NCBI GenBank assembly: GCA_963575745.1
Contig: CAUYUJ010022503.1
Span: forward strand, 1,418,769-1,482,768
DNA: 64,000 nucleotides
Origin: Prorocentrum cordatum
Lineage: Eukaryota; Sar; Dinophyceae; Prorocentrales; Prorocentraceae
Direction: 5' to 3'
The notes beneath the pieces were generated by a model. That model saw nothing but the letters and a program-made list of their open reading frames with translations, was not told where the DNA came from and searched no databases. Both the position numbers and the translations under genes were made by a program. Below are positions 1 to 9,900 of the stretch, piece after piece; the first letter of the stretch is position 1, and the number at the start of each line of letters is the position of its first letter.

Positions 1-482
1 AAGAAAACCGTCGGGCGTGGACTTATGCTGGTCTGAGTCAGGCAGGGGAAAGTCGAACTTGACACTCTGTTGTTGTGATGCCTCCCGATTCTCACGATTC
101 CTGTGCCGTCGACATGACAAGTTCTTCTGTTCATTTGGGTATGCGACCGCCCTTGGCTTCGATCACAAGGTCTAAACGCTCGGTGAGGCCTTCGCGTAAA
201 CCCTCGACGTCCAATGTCGTCAATGTCGTCCACAACCCTTCCCAGCCTGCTGGAGTATTGATCCTTGGTCTCCAACCCAGGATTGCCGGGCGTTGCCGGC
301 GCGAGTCGCAACGGGATCCACGAATCCGCGGTCTCATGTCAGCGGACCTTCTGCATGGCCCGCAACCCCTTCCAACAAATACGATGTGAGCGTCATGTGG
401 CGCCGATCAGGGGGCCCGCGGAGGCCTCTCGGAGGTCCTCCCACCCCGTCAAAAAATAAAGTGCGAGCGTCATGCGGTGATT

Positions 483-655
483 CACCACCCACCAAACCAC
501 CCCAACCCAACCCGAAGGTCCAAATTTATCCTCGATTTCCAGTAGGGGGGGGTCGGGGAACACCGAAAAAACACGTGGAACCCGTACCCCCCCCAACCCG
601 AAATTCGGGTCCAATTCGGGTCTTCGGGTTGGGTTGGGGTGGTTTGGTAGGTGGT
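483..655. repeat. Palindromic element with about 34-bp inverted arms
   Basis: The left arm (483-517, CCACCCACCAAACCACCCC then AACCCAACCCGAAG) is the reverse complement of the right arm (622-655, CTTCGGGTTGGGTTGGGG then TGGTTTGGTAGGTGG), with one mismatch in the part compared. The spacer is about 104 bp. No open reading frame of note lies inside. This is the form expected of a small non-autonomous inverted-repeat element or a foldback repeat; no flanking duplication was identified. Confidence 0.6.
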
Positions 656-839
656 CAGTGATGATCGCGAGGCACTCGGGGGCCCGCGGAGGCCGCTCGG
701 AGGCCCGCCGTCCGTGACAACAACTACCATGCGAGTGCTTCGGAGGCCCGCTGGGAGTTGCGACTATCTGCTGTTTTAGCTAAGGGTCCCCAAGCGGCTG
801 TTGCGCGCTCGTCTGTGAATGTGTGATTCAGACAGAGAC

Positions 840-1555
840 GGCTCAAACAGGAAACGGTTCAAATAGTCCGAGGGCGCGCGACAAGTGAAAAATCCCCCCT
901 CCTCCTGGCAATCGGGGGGGGTCAAATTCCCCGCTCCCTCCCTTCGGGGGAACCAGGGTCGGTGGAGGGGGGAAACTCCCCTGCCCGCAAGCCAGGGTGC
1001 AGAATCCCCCCCACCCTCCTTCCCGGTTCCCGGGGAGGGGAGGGGGTAAATTCTCGGGGCTCAAGAGACGGAGGTCAATGCAAACGGGGGTCAGCGAGAG
1101 CGCCGGATCTTGCAGGATCTTGCAGAGACAGGGGTGCATTGACCCGGGCTTTGGCACAGGATCCTGCAGGACCTTGCAGGATCCTGCAGGAGCCTGCAAG
1201 GCCTGACTGACCCCGCTTTGGGTTGACCCGGGTCAGATCCCAGAAAATTCCCTCCTCCTCCGCACCCCTCCCTTCCTCCTGGTTCGAACTGGGGAAGGAG
1301 GGGGTGGTCTGGCTGGAGTCGGGGCCGGGGCCTGTGCCAGGGCTGGTCGGGGCCGGCTGGGGCCGGTGCTGGGGCCGCGGCTGGAGCTGGGGCTGGGGTC
1401 GGGCTCGGGGCCGGGGCTAGGGCCGGGGCCAGCCGGCACCAGGATACCCCCACCAGGTTCGAGCTGGGGGTTGGGGGGGGGTCCAGACTCCCCCCTTCCC
1501 GGTTCGAACCGGAACGAACTGAGGGCAATCCCCTCCCCCCTAGATTTGAATCGAT
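840..1555. repeat. GC-rich repeat region with GGTTCGAACC palindromes
   Basis: G/C homopolymer-rich DNA with short repeated blocks (CAGGATCCTGCAGG-type at 1110-1200, GGGGCCGGGGCTGG-type at 1320-1440). The motif GGTTCGAACY/GGTTCGAGCT occurs at 1281, 1456 and 1501, each inside a short palindrome flanked by C and G runs. Overlapping reading frames here are compositional artefacts. No gene is supported. Confidence 0.5.
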
Positions 1556-2010
1556 TTGGAGCTTTGTCGGAGCTTTGTTTGAGCTTCGTTTGAGCTTTGT
1601 TCGAACTTTGTTTGGGCGGTGTTTAATCCTTGTTTGCGCTTTGTAGCTTTGTTTGAGCTTTGGTTTGAGCTTTGTTGCAGCTGTTTGAGCTTTGTTGGAG
1701 CTGTGTTGGAGCTGTGTTTCGGCTTTGTTGTTTGACCTTCATTGCGCTTTAGTGGAGCTTTGATTGGGCTTTGCACTTTGTTTGAATGTGGTTTGACCTT
1801 TGTTCGAGCTTTATTTGAGCTTTGTTTGAGCTTTGGTGGAGCTTGTATTTGATCTGTGTTTCAGTGTTGTTTGAGCTTTTGTTGAGCTTTGTTTAAGCTT
1901 TGCTGGAGCTATGTTAGAGTTGTGTGTTGAGCTTTTCTTGAGCTTTGTTGGAGCTCTGTTTGAGCTTTGACTGAGCGATGTTTGAGTTTTGTTTTAGTTT
2001 CATTCGAGCT
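1555..2010. repeat. GAGCTTTGTTT minisatellite
   Basis: About 450 bp of degenerate 10-13-bp units of the form (T)GAGCTTTGTT(T/G). A short remnant of the same unit recurs at 2942-2964. No coding signal. Confidence 0.8.
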
Positions 2011-2330
2011 TGCGGCGACGACGGCGACGGAAACGGCGACGGCGACGGCGATGGCGATGGCGACGGCGACGGGCGGGACACTCAATGCAACATTCACTCA
2101 GTGATGGATTGGGGGAGCATGATTTAGAACCCCCAGGGACGCCGTCCGGGCGAGCGGAACATGAAATGTACGATTCACTCAGTAAGGGCGCGTTCAGTCG
2201 GGCGGGCGGGACAGCAAATGCAAACTTCCTTGTGTCATGGGACAAGGTTGGGGGAACGTATATCACAGTCACCGAAGACTCTGGTCGGGAGGGCGGGACA
2301 TTCAATGAAACCTTCACTCAGTGATTGGGC
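2011..2330. repeat. GGCGAC tract and GGCGGGACA.TCA repeats
   Basis: A GCGACG/GGCGAC tract (2012-2072) is followed by three spaced copies of a block ending in CATTCACTCAGT or a variant (near 2090, 2170 and 2310), alternating with GGGCGGGACA. This looks like a degenerate minisatellite leading into the ATC microsatellite. No gene is visible. Confidence 0.45.
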
Positions 2331-2815
2331 GTCATCATCATCAACAACATCATCGTCGACATCATCATCAGCAACATCATCAACATCACAATCATCATCA
2401 CCGCCACCACCAACAGCATCATCAACATCATCATCATCATCATATCCCCCATCGTCGCCATCATCATCATATCATCATCATCATCGTCATCATCATCCCC
2501 ATTATCGTCATAATCGCCCTCATGATCATCATCAGCATCATCATCACCACCATCATCATCATTATTATCATCATAATCAGCATCACCACCAGCATCATCA
2601 GCAGCATCAGTAAGAACAGCATCATCACCATCATCATCATCATCATCATCATCACCATCATCTCCGCCTCCGCCTCCGCCTCCTCATCATCATCATCATC
2701 ACCACCATCATCATTATCATCATCATAATCAGCATCACCACCAGCATCATCAGCAGCATCAGTAACAACAGCATCATCACCATCAGCATCATTATCATCA
2801 TCATCATCATCACCG
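2331..2815. repeat. ATC trinucleotide microsatellite
   Basis: Nearly uninterrupted (ATC/CAT)n with interspersed CAGCAT and CACCAT units. The block at 2540-2620 recurs at 2710-2790, which indicates internal duplication. The open frames across it (His, Ile or Ser runs) are artefacts of the triplet repeat. Confidence 0.95.
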
Positions 2816-3880
2816 CCGGCAGCGCAGGACGGCCTCAGAGGCCCCCCGTAGGTGCCCAGGGGAGAGAGGGGGCACGCACCTGAGCGAGAAGGGCGACATC
2901 ATGTGCCACTACTCGAAATGCGCCCCACTTGCCTCACATTGGTTGAGCTTTGTTTGAGCTTTGTACCCCCCACCCGTCCCAACCAGGAGGTGGAGCCGCT
3001 CTCCCCCCCCTCCCCCGGTCTGGATGGGTCTCTTCTTCCCCCCCCCTCGGTTCGAACCGAGAGGGGTGGCTTCCCCCCCCCCTCCCCCCGCCCCCTCCCC
3101 GGTCCCAACCCCTTCCCCGGTCGGAGATGGGGAAATTTACCCCCTCCTGGTTCGAACCAGCAGGGAGGGCTTGCCAGTAACGGCAGAAAGCGCTCTTTCA
3201 ATTTTCCTGAGCACACAGAGCAGATTGGTTGGTCGGGGGCTGCTGCACAGAAATTGCCCCTCGGCGCAAAAATGGCGCGGCCATCGCGGGCCACGCTCTG
3301 GCGGATGTCACATGTGGCGGCTCTCTGGCGCCCAGTCGAAATCTACAAACACTTGACAGCTACAGGAAATAAAACCGTCGAGCATGGACTTAGCCTGGTC
3401 TGTGGTCCCAGCTGGCCTCAACCGGCCCCCGAGTAGTCCAGGGCGGTCTCAACACCCCAACCCTGGGGCGCGGAGCGCCCCAGGGGCGCCGCCGGACGCG
3501 GCGCCAGGGTCTTGAGACAGCCCCAGGCTATTTGGGGAGCCTGCTGAGGCCAGCTGGGGCTACTGGGGGCAGGGGGCTGTCTGTGCGCAGCCCGAATTTC
3601 CCGCGTCCGCCTCCGCTGTGCATCAATTAGTTCCCAGCGTGTCCCGCCCGTAGCCCGACCGGCGCCTGCACCAGATTCGGCTCGCTTGCGCGCGCTGATT
3701 GAAAAGGTACGCAGCCCGAAGTCTTACCAACAGCGCGTCTCCCGAAGTCGTTATCCAACGCCCGGTGTGCAGTCTAGGGCTCCCGTGGCCTTGCACGGGG
3801 CTGCCTCGTGAGTGGGACCCTGGCCGTCCGCCGGCGTGGCTCACAGGCTGCAGTGACGGCATCTGCTGTCGGTGTCATCT
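2816..3880. other. Unassigned GC-rich DNA
   Basis: No convincing gene. It carries two more GGTTCGAACC palindromes (3049, 3149). The block at 3366-3398 (AAAACCGTCGAGCATGGACT and onward) matches the first 35 bases of the window with few differences, so a dispersed repeat spans both places and is cut by the window start. Confidence 0.4.
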
Positions 3881-3881
3881 T

Positions 3882-4177
3882 CCTTCTCCTCCTCCTCCTC
3901 CTCCTCCTTCTCCTCTTTTCTTCCTCCTCGTCCTCTTCCTCCTCCTCCTTCTCCGCCTCCTTCTCCTAGCCTCCACCTCCTACTCCTGCTCTTTCTCCTC
4001 CTCCTCCTCCTCCTCCTTCTAGTCTTCTCCTCCGCCTCCTCCTCCCTCCTCCTCCTCCTCCTCCTCCTCCTCCTCCTCCTCCTCCTCCTCTCTTCCTCCT
4101 CCCTCCTCCTCCTCCTCCTCCTCCTCCTCCTCCTCCTCCTCCTCCTCCTCCTCCTCCTCCTCCTCCTCCTCCTCCTC
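3882..4177. repeat. (CCT/CTC)n polypyrimidine tract
   Basis: About 295 bp of almost pure pyrimidine on the + strand, mostly CTC triplets, ending directly at the spliced-leader relic at 4178. Frames that run through it as poly-Leu, poly-Ser or, on the other strand, poly-Arg or poly-Glu are artefacts. A pyrimidine tract followed by AG is also the form of a splice acceptor, so it could serve trans-splicing onto the relic. Confidence 0.9.
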
Positions 4178-4199
4178 TCCGTAGCCATTTTGGCTCAAG
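4178..4199 (+). other. Dinoflagellate spliced-leader relic
   Basis: The 22 bases match the consensus dinoflagellate spliced leader from end to end, with T at the variable first position followed by CCGTAGCCATTTTGGCTC and AAG. The sequence after it is TCCGTA, not the GT donor of an SL RNA gene, so this is a retroposed leader and not an SL RNA locus. The next 20 bases (4200-4219, TCCGTATCGGTTTCGCTCAG) look like a second, diverged leader, as expected if an mRNA went through trans-splicing and reinsertion more than once. Confidence 0.92.
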
Positions 4200-4219
4200 T
4201 CCGTATCGGTTTCGCTCAG
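4200..4219 (+). other. Possible second, decayed spliced-leader relic
   Basis: TCCGTATCGGTTTCGCTCAG shares its first six bases with the leader and ends in GCTCAG, with a similar T-rich middle and two bases missing. It lies directly after the intact relic. Chance similarity over 20 bases cannot be excluded. Confidence 0.5.
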
Positions 4220-4359
4220 CACTTGAGATTCTGGCAAGGGGATCCAGCGGCCCCACCTGCTTTCTCCTGGCACTACCAGCCAGGCCACATCCAGCGATAC
4301 AGTAACCTCTGTGCCAGCACGGGCACGTTTCTCTTTCCAGTGAGCTCCTGCAGGAGCCC

Positions 4360-5511
4360 ATGCCGAAGGATGTTAAAGGATATCTCACTTGCTCGGCGTG
4401 CAGGTACAGATGGAACTTCAAGACAAACACGTTCTGCTACACCTGCCAGGCCACGCTCCTCCCGAACGAGATGCCTTGGAGAGTCGCCCAGGGTGTGTGG
4501 GCCTCCCCGCCGCATGGAGCAGGCGGCCAGCCGCCTGCGGGTGCGGGGTCGCCGCCCTACCCGCCAGGCACGTGGCCGCAGTGGGGAGCGCCGCCTAGGA
4601 GATTGGCGCCGCCCCGCACCTCCACTCCTCCGCAGCGAGGCTCGCCGCCGACCACTGACGCCCTCTTGGACGAGCTCAAGGCCAGGGTCGGGGACGCGGC
4701 GACTGCGGAGATGGCGGCGCTCCAGCAGGCCTTGGCGCCACCGCAACAGACGAAGGCCCCTCCAAGAGAGCCCCTGCTGGAGGAGACTGTCTCAGCAAAA
4801 GGGGTGGCCTGCCGCAGGGCCCAGAAGTGGCTACGAGAGTGTGTGGCGAAGGAGGACGAGGCGGCACGGTGGCTTCAGGAGCTGCGGGCCGCCACAGCGG
4901 AGGCAGCCGTCGAGGCCTACGACGCGGAGCAGGCGTGGAAGGATGAGCTACGGGTTGAGCTTCAGCGCGCAGGCGAGCACCGACCTTGCCCACCAGAGGA
5001 GGCAGCCGCGAAGCCAGCAGGCTCCCAGATCAACTTGTCGGAGTTGCTCACGGGCGAAGGGGGCATCGACACCGTTGAGATCGTGGATGGGTCCGTGCTC
5101 GACCTTTCGGACCTGGAGCTCGACGATGCGGACAGGGAAAGCTGGACAAACCTCAAAGCCAACATGGCGTCACAGATCCAGCAGGCCATCCTGGCAGCTA
5201 TCGGGCCAAGCGCTGAGCACATCCAGAATCTCAGGCAAGAAGCTAGAGACATGCGTCAGCGACTCGCCAGCAAGAGGGCCCGCAAGGACTCAAGTGGAGG
5301 CGCGACGCCGACACCAGAAGCAGCACCAGCGGAGACGGCAGGTGCGACGGCCAACACTGGGTCAGCGAGCTCTGCAGGCGCTGCTGGCGCTGGTGCTGCT
5401 CCTTCAGCCGCTGGGGGCCCAGGCGAACCACACCCAAAGCAGCGGGACCCCGAGAAGGTCAAAGCCTTGGTCGAAGCAGCTCGCGCCCACAACACAGAGT
5501 CCAGTCTTTGA
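4360..5511 (+). CDS. LINE ORF1, zinc-ribbon and coiled-coil protein
   Basis: 383 residues, intact. It begins with a zinc-binding motif: C11-x2-C14, an 11-residue spacer, C26-x2-C29. A Pro/Gly-rich linker follows (about 45-95), then a long Ala/Glu/Arg-rich helical region (about 95-215) likely to form coiled coils, an acidic patch (LDLSDLELDDAD, about 245-262), a second helix, and a low-complexity Ala/Gly/Ser/Pro tail. This fits an RNA-binding ORF1 protein of a LINE. The ATG lies about 160 bases after the spliced-leader relic, so a short leader precedes it. It is the only complete reading frame of the element. ORF2 starts about 20 bases downstream in another frame. Assignment rests on position and architecture. 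Confidence 0.75.
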   Translation: MPKDVKGYLTCSACRYRWNFKTNTFCYTCQATLLPNEMPWRVAQGVWASPPHGAGGQPPAGAGSPPYPPGTWPQWGAPPRRLAPPRTSTPPQRGSPPTTDALLDELKARVGDAATAEMAALQQALAPPQQTKAPPREPLLEETVSAKGVACRRAQKWLRECVAKEDEAARWLQELRAATAEAAVEAYDAEQAWKDELRVELQRAGEHRPCPPEEAAAKPAGSQINLSELLTGEGGIDTVEIVDGSVLDLSDLELDDADRESWTNLKANMASQIQQAILAAIGPSAEHIQNLRQEARDMRQRLASKRARKDSSGGATPTPEAAPAETAGATANTGSASSAGAAGAGAAPSAAGGPGEPHPKQRDPEKVKALVEAARAHNTESSL

Positions 5512-5520
5512 CGGGGCTTC

Positions 5521-6222
5521 TTGGCGAAGGATGGCATCGGGGCACCAAGGTGTCCTTGGGGAGCCCGAGGGGCAGACCCTAAAGGGGCAGAGGCGGTGGC
5601 CACCGTTTTTGGGGCGCACTGGCGTCCTTGGGGAGCCACAATGGCAAACCCTAAAGGGAGGCGCGGGTAGCGGGCTCTTGACCAATGCCGCAGACATGCG
5701 GGTGGGCGATCCCTTTGGTCGTGCCCAGCCTCTCGTCGGCGCCGCGGATGCGCGGGATGCAGCCCCCGACGAGAGCGACCCCTCCCACGCTGCTCACGGT
5801 TGGCCGCCGCCTCCCCCAGGAGTGAGCAAGGCTCTTTCACTTTTCTCTCAGGTCACCTACAACTCTTACGATTGGCGAAGGATGGCATCGGGGCACCAAG
5901 GTGTCCTTGGGGAGCCCGTGGGGCAGACCCTAAAGGGGCAGAGGCGGTGGCCACCGTTTTTGGGGCGCACTGGCGTCCTTGGGGAGCCACAACGGCAAAC
6001 CCTAAAGGGAGGCGCGGGTAGCGGGCTCTTGACCAATGCCGCAGACATGCGGGTGGGCGATCCCTTTGGTCGTGCCCAGCCTCTCGTCGGCGCCGCGGAT
6101 GCGCGGGATGCAGCCCCCGACGAGAGCGACCCCTCCCACTCTGCTGGCGGTTGGCCGCCGCCCCCCCCAGGAGTTAGCAAGGCTCTTTCACATTTCTCCC
6201 TGGTCACCTACAACTCGAACGC
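5521..6222 (+). repeat. Two tandem in-frame copies of a 351-bp unit
   Basis: 5521-5871 and 5872-6222 are near-identical direct repeats with an offset of exactly 351 bp (117 codons), so the reading frame is kept. Each unit also holds two shorter repeats reading GVLGEPxxQTLKG in the ORF2 frame. The second copy runs straight into the endonuclease domain. The high identity points to a recent duplication or ongoing conversion. Confidence 0.92.
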
Positions 6223-6937
6223 TTGGTCGACTGGTCTTAAGTTTTTGGAATGGTCGAAGCTGGTCAAGGGCACTGTGTATGATGCCGTTCTGGTCCAAGA
6301 GCACCGTTTGCTTCAACATCAGATCCAAGCCCCCAGGGCCTGGGCCCATCAGGCGGGGTACGCTTCTTCTTTTCAGCCAGCGGCCAGCACAGGGATAACG
6401 GACAGAGAATCGTCAGCAGGCACGGCGGTGCTGGTCCGCAGTCAATTTGGCGCAGCAGGATACCAGCATCGGTTCCTCGGCGAGCGCGTGGCGGCTTGCA
6501 GAGTCGCTTTGGCCTACAACGTGGAGGTGCTGGTAGTCTCGGTATACGGGCATACTACTTTGGGGCTCAGCGGAGCCAATCTCGATTTCTTGGAGCAGGT
6601 CAGCGCGGTGGTAGCAGAGGCTAACATCCCTTTCGTCATCGGCGGTGATTGGAATATTGACGCTGAAGAGCTCAGGGAGTCCCAGTGGACTGGGCACCTC
6701 GGGGCCAGCATCCTGCGGCCAGAAGGTGCGACCTGCCGCGACCACTGCTACGACTTTTTCGTCATCAGCGGGTGCCTGGACTACCACGTCGACTGGTGCG
6801 CTGGAGTGGCCGACACCCCAGTAGGGCCGCACTCTGCGGTGGCCCTCCGCATGCGAGCGCTGGCTGGCCAGGCCAAGGTTTGGAAGCGCATTGTGCCCAA
6901 GCGTTTCCCTCTGTCCCAGGATGATGATGAGAGGGTG

Positions 6938-6969
<32 letters not shown>

Positions 6970-9900
6970 CGGGGTCCTGGGACGGCCCAAATTTCTTGGG
7001 CCTGGATCCTCTGGACGCTGCGTCCAGATGGTTCTCCTCTGCGGAAAGGGCCCTCGCTGAGGTCCACGGTGTGGCGGGCCCCAAGTTTTTCGGCCCACAC
7101 TAGGGCTGTCAGATACAGCTCGTCCCTCTGCGAGCAGCTTGGGGCCAAGAGCTCTACCGGCGTTCTAATCTGCTCACTCAGAAGTGGCTTTCGCTGCGCC
7201 GCCTGTCCATCCAGTTTTTAAAAAGCTACTAAACCAGAGGTTCAGGCTCAGCTGGTCAGGATTGCATCGCCCCTCTCAACTTTGTTCGCGGAGGCGGGGC
7301 AGGAACAGCTCCGTGGACTTACCCTGGCTAACTTTTTTACGCTGCTGGCCGACAGCGCGACCAGAGGGCCGCTAGTGGACGCGGTCCAAGCGGAGGTCGT
7401 CAGCAGGGTGAAGCAGGAGGCGGCTGAAGGCCGACAGAAGTGGAAGTCGTGGGCGAAGTCGTCGGTGGCTGGAGGTGGTCGTGTCGCTCACAGGTTCAGC
7501 AAAGGCCCAGCCCCTCCGCCCCTGCCAGTTTTCGAAGGGGCCGATGACCAGGACCTCCCGCAGAATCGGCTTTCGATTCTGGTAGGCCAGGCCGCTCTAG
7601 AGCAGACCCTCAAGGAGTGGATTCCCATTTGGACCAGCGCCGAGCGCGAGGGGGAGCAGCATCCCCTTGACTGGACGGTGGAGGATTCGCTCGAACCGAT
7701 CTCTGCTGAACAGGTTCTAGAAGCGGCGGCTTCTTTCAGCCCGACCACGGCTTTGGGTTGGGATGCGTTCAGCCCGCGGCTCCTGTTGCAGCTCCCTCGG
7801 CCGCTTGTTGAGGCCTTTGCGGCCATCCTCACTGATTGGGAAAGGAATCCGAGGGTGGATCAGATGTGGCTAGAGCTGATCGTTTTTCTCGACAAGCCTT
7901 CGGGAGGAGTCCGACCGATAGGGCTGCTTCCCCTCTTTGCGAGGGTCTGGAGCAGAATTAGGCACAGGCTGTGCTCTGAGTGGGAGCGTCGCGCTGATGA
8001 GCGTTTCTTTTGGGGTATGAGCACCAGCACAGCCTGTGACAAGAGCGCTTGGGTCCACAACGCTCTTGCAGCCTATGCCCGTTCCCAGCCTGGCTGAGCC
8101 TCTTGCGCGCTTTTCATAGATCTGCGCAAGTTCTATGAACACATCTCGCACCAGGAGTTGCGAGAAGCCGCCAAGCATGCAGGTTTTTCGGAAGCCCTCT
8201 TGAGGAGCTACTGTTCGATGTATCGTGCACCGCGTAGGGTCTCGTGGCAAGGCGCGGTCAGCAGAGTCCTCGTGCCGAACGGCACGGTAGTTGCAGGGTG
8301 CTCTGGGGCCACCACTCTTTCCCGCTTGCTCCTCTTAGCTTGTTTGCGGCGCGGCGTCGGCCAGCCCAGTCGTCTGGATAAAAAAATGTAATCGACGATG
8401 TCTCGCTGCACGCGGTTGGAGGCAAGGAAGTAGTTCGCAGGGGGCTCGGGCAAGCGTTCCGCATGATAACGGCAGACCTAAGAAAAAAGGGGCTGCCCAT
8501 CGCCCGTAATAAGCTCGGCCTCCTCTCTTCCTCGGGGGAGGTGGCGGACGGGATCCTCCTCGATTGCGGCCTCCCAGAGTCGGTGCGCGCCCAGGTCCAT
8601 CGGGATCTAGGAGGTGACGCGACCGACGGCAGCCGTAGGCGAGTAAGCACACATCACGATCGTTTCTGCGCCGCCCAAGCCAAGGTCGGCAAAATCGTGG
8701 CCCTCAGAAGCGCTGGAGCCCCAGCGGGCTTTGTTTTTCGGGCTGGAGTTTCTGCCAAGGCTCTATGGGGAACCAACATCCAAGGGCTCCCTGACGGCAA
8801 ACTTAATCAACTAAGGGTAGCTGCGCTGCGCGCTGAAGGGCGGTTGCCTCGCGGCTGCTCCCTGGACTTAGCTTCCATGTGCGCGCGTGGCGGCTGGACC
8901 CGAGACCCATTGGTCTTGGTCACAGCCGATGCTCTGAAAACATATGTGCAGATCCTCAGAGACAATCGCCTGTCCCCCTCGGTGCTTCGATTTCTTTTTA
9001 CCCAAGGGCAGGCCATTGCGTCAAAAGCCCGCCCATGGGCGCAGGTCAAGGACCCTGTGGCGGCTCTAATCCTCACTGCGGGGCGAGCAGGTCTGACTTT
9101 CACCGACCCCTGGACACTGTGCGAGGCCTCAGGGCAGGTTTGGTCCCTGGCCTCTGTCTCGCCTGCCTTCGTTGCTCGCCGCGCTCGCTTCGCTGCACGT
9201 CGCCTGTCTGATCACCGAGGCCTCAGCAAAATCAGCGGAGGCAAGGGTTGGTTAGGCGGATTTTTTTGGCGCCCCCTCAACGAGAGGCTGCACTGCAGAC
9301 GGCAGCAAGACGACGATGACGGGGCGGAGTCGGGCACGGGTGGAGCTTGGGGGGCGCGGGAGCAGAGGACCTTGAGAGGCCTTGTTATGGGCTCGCACTG
9401 GTGCCAGCACAGGCTTCACCAGCACGACCCCCAGCTCGAGGCAGACTGCCTCATCTGTCACGGGGCCAGAGGCACCCTTTTTCACAGGCACTTCGAGTGC
9501 CCTGCCCGTGCAGCTTGGCGGCGAGACCATCTCCCGCCTGAGCTCCAGGCAGCGGCTGCTCGTCTTGCTCGCTGCCCAGTTGAACTGCAAGAGCGATTCG
9601 CCCGAGGCATCCTCCCTGACCCCTGTCAGCTGCTCGCGCGGAGGCCATGGGACCCAGCGTGGGAGTTCAGGGCTGAAGGAGTGGGTGCGTGTTTGGCGGT
9701 GGATAACGCTCACGTCTTCTGTGACGGCTCGGGTCACGATGGAATGTTCCCGGCTTTGCGTTCGGCAGGCTGGGGAGTTGCCATATATGACAGCGAGCGC
9801 CGCTGGATCACGGGCTGGTTTGGAGCCGTCCCGCCAGCCACTCTGCCTGACCAAGTCGCCCGAGATGGAGAAGATTTTGCAGTTTTCATGGCCACGAGTT

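Noticed and set aside
1281-3158. tRNA genes suggested by GGTTCGAACC motifs
   Set aside because: No cloverleaf, acceptor stem or A box could be formed around any of the five sites.
4178-4199. SL RNA gene
   Set aside because: The leader is not followed by a GT donor or an SL RNA intron, and it sits at the head of a retroelement.
3872-7060. A 1,062-codon continuous frame starting in the pyrimidine tract
   Set aside because: Its first hundred residues are repeat translation and it overlaps ORF1 in another frame. Only the part from about 5531 onward belongs to a real coding region (LINE ORF2 endonuclease).
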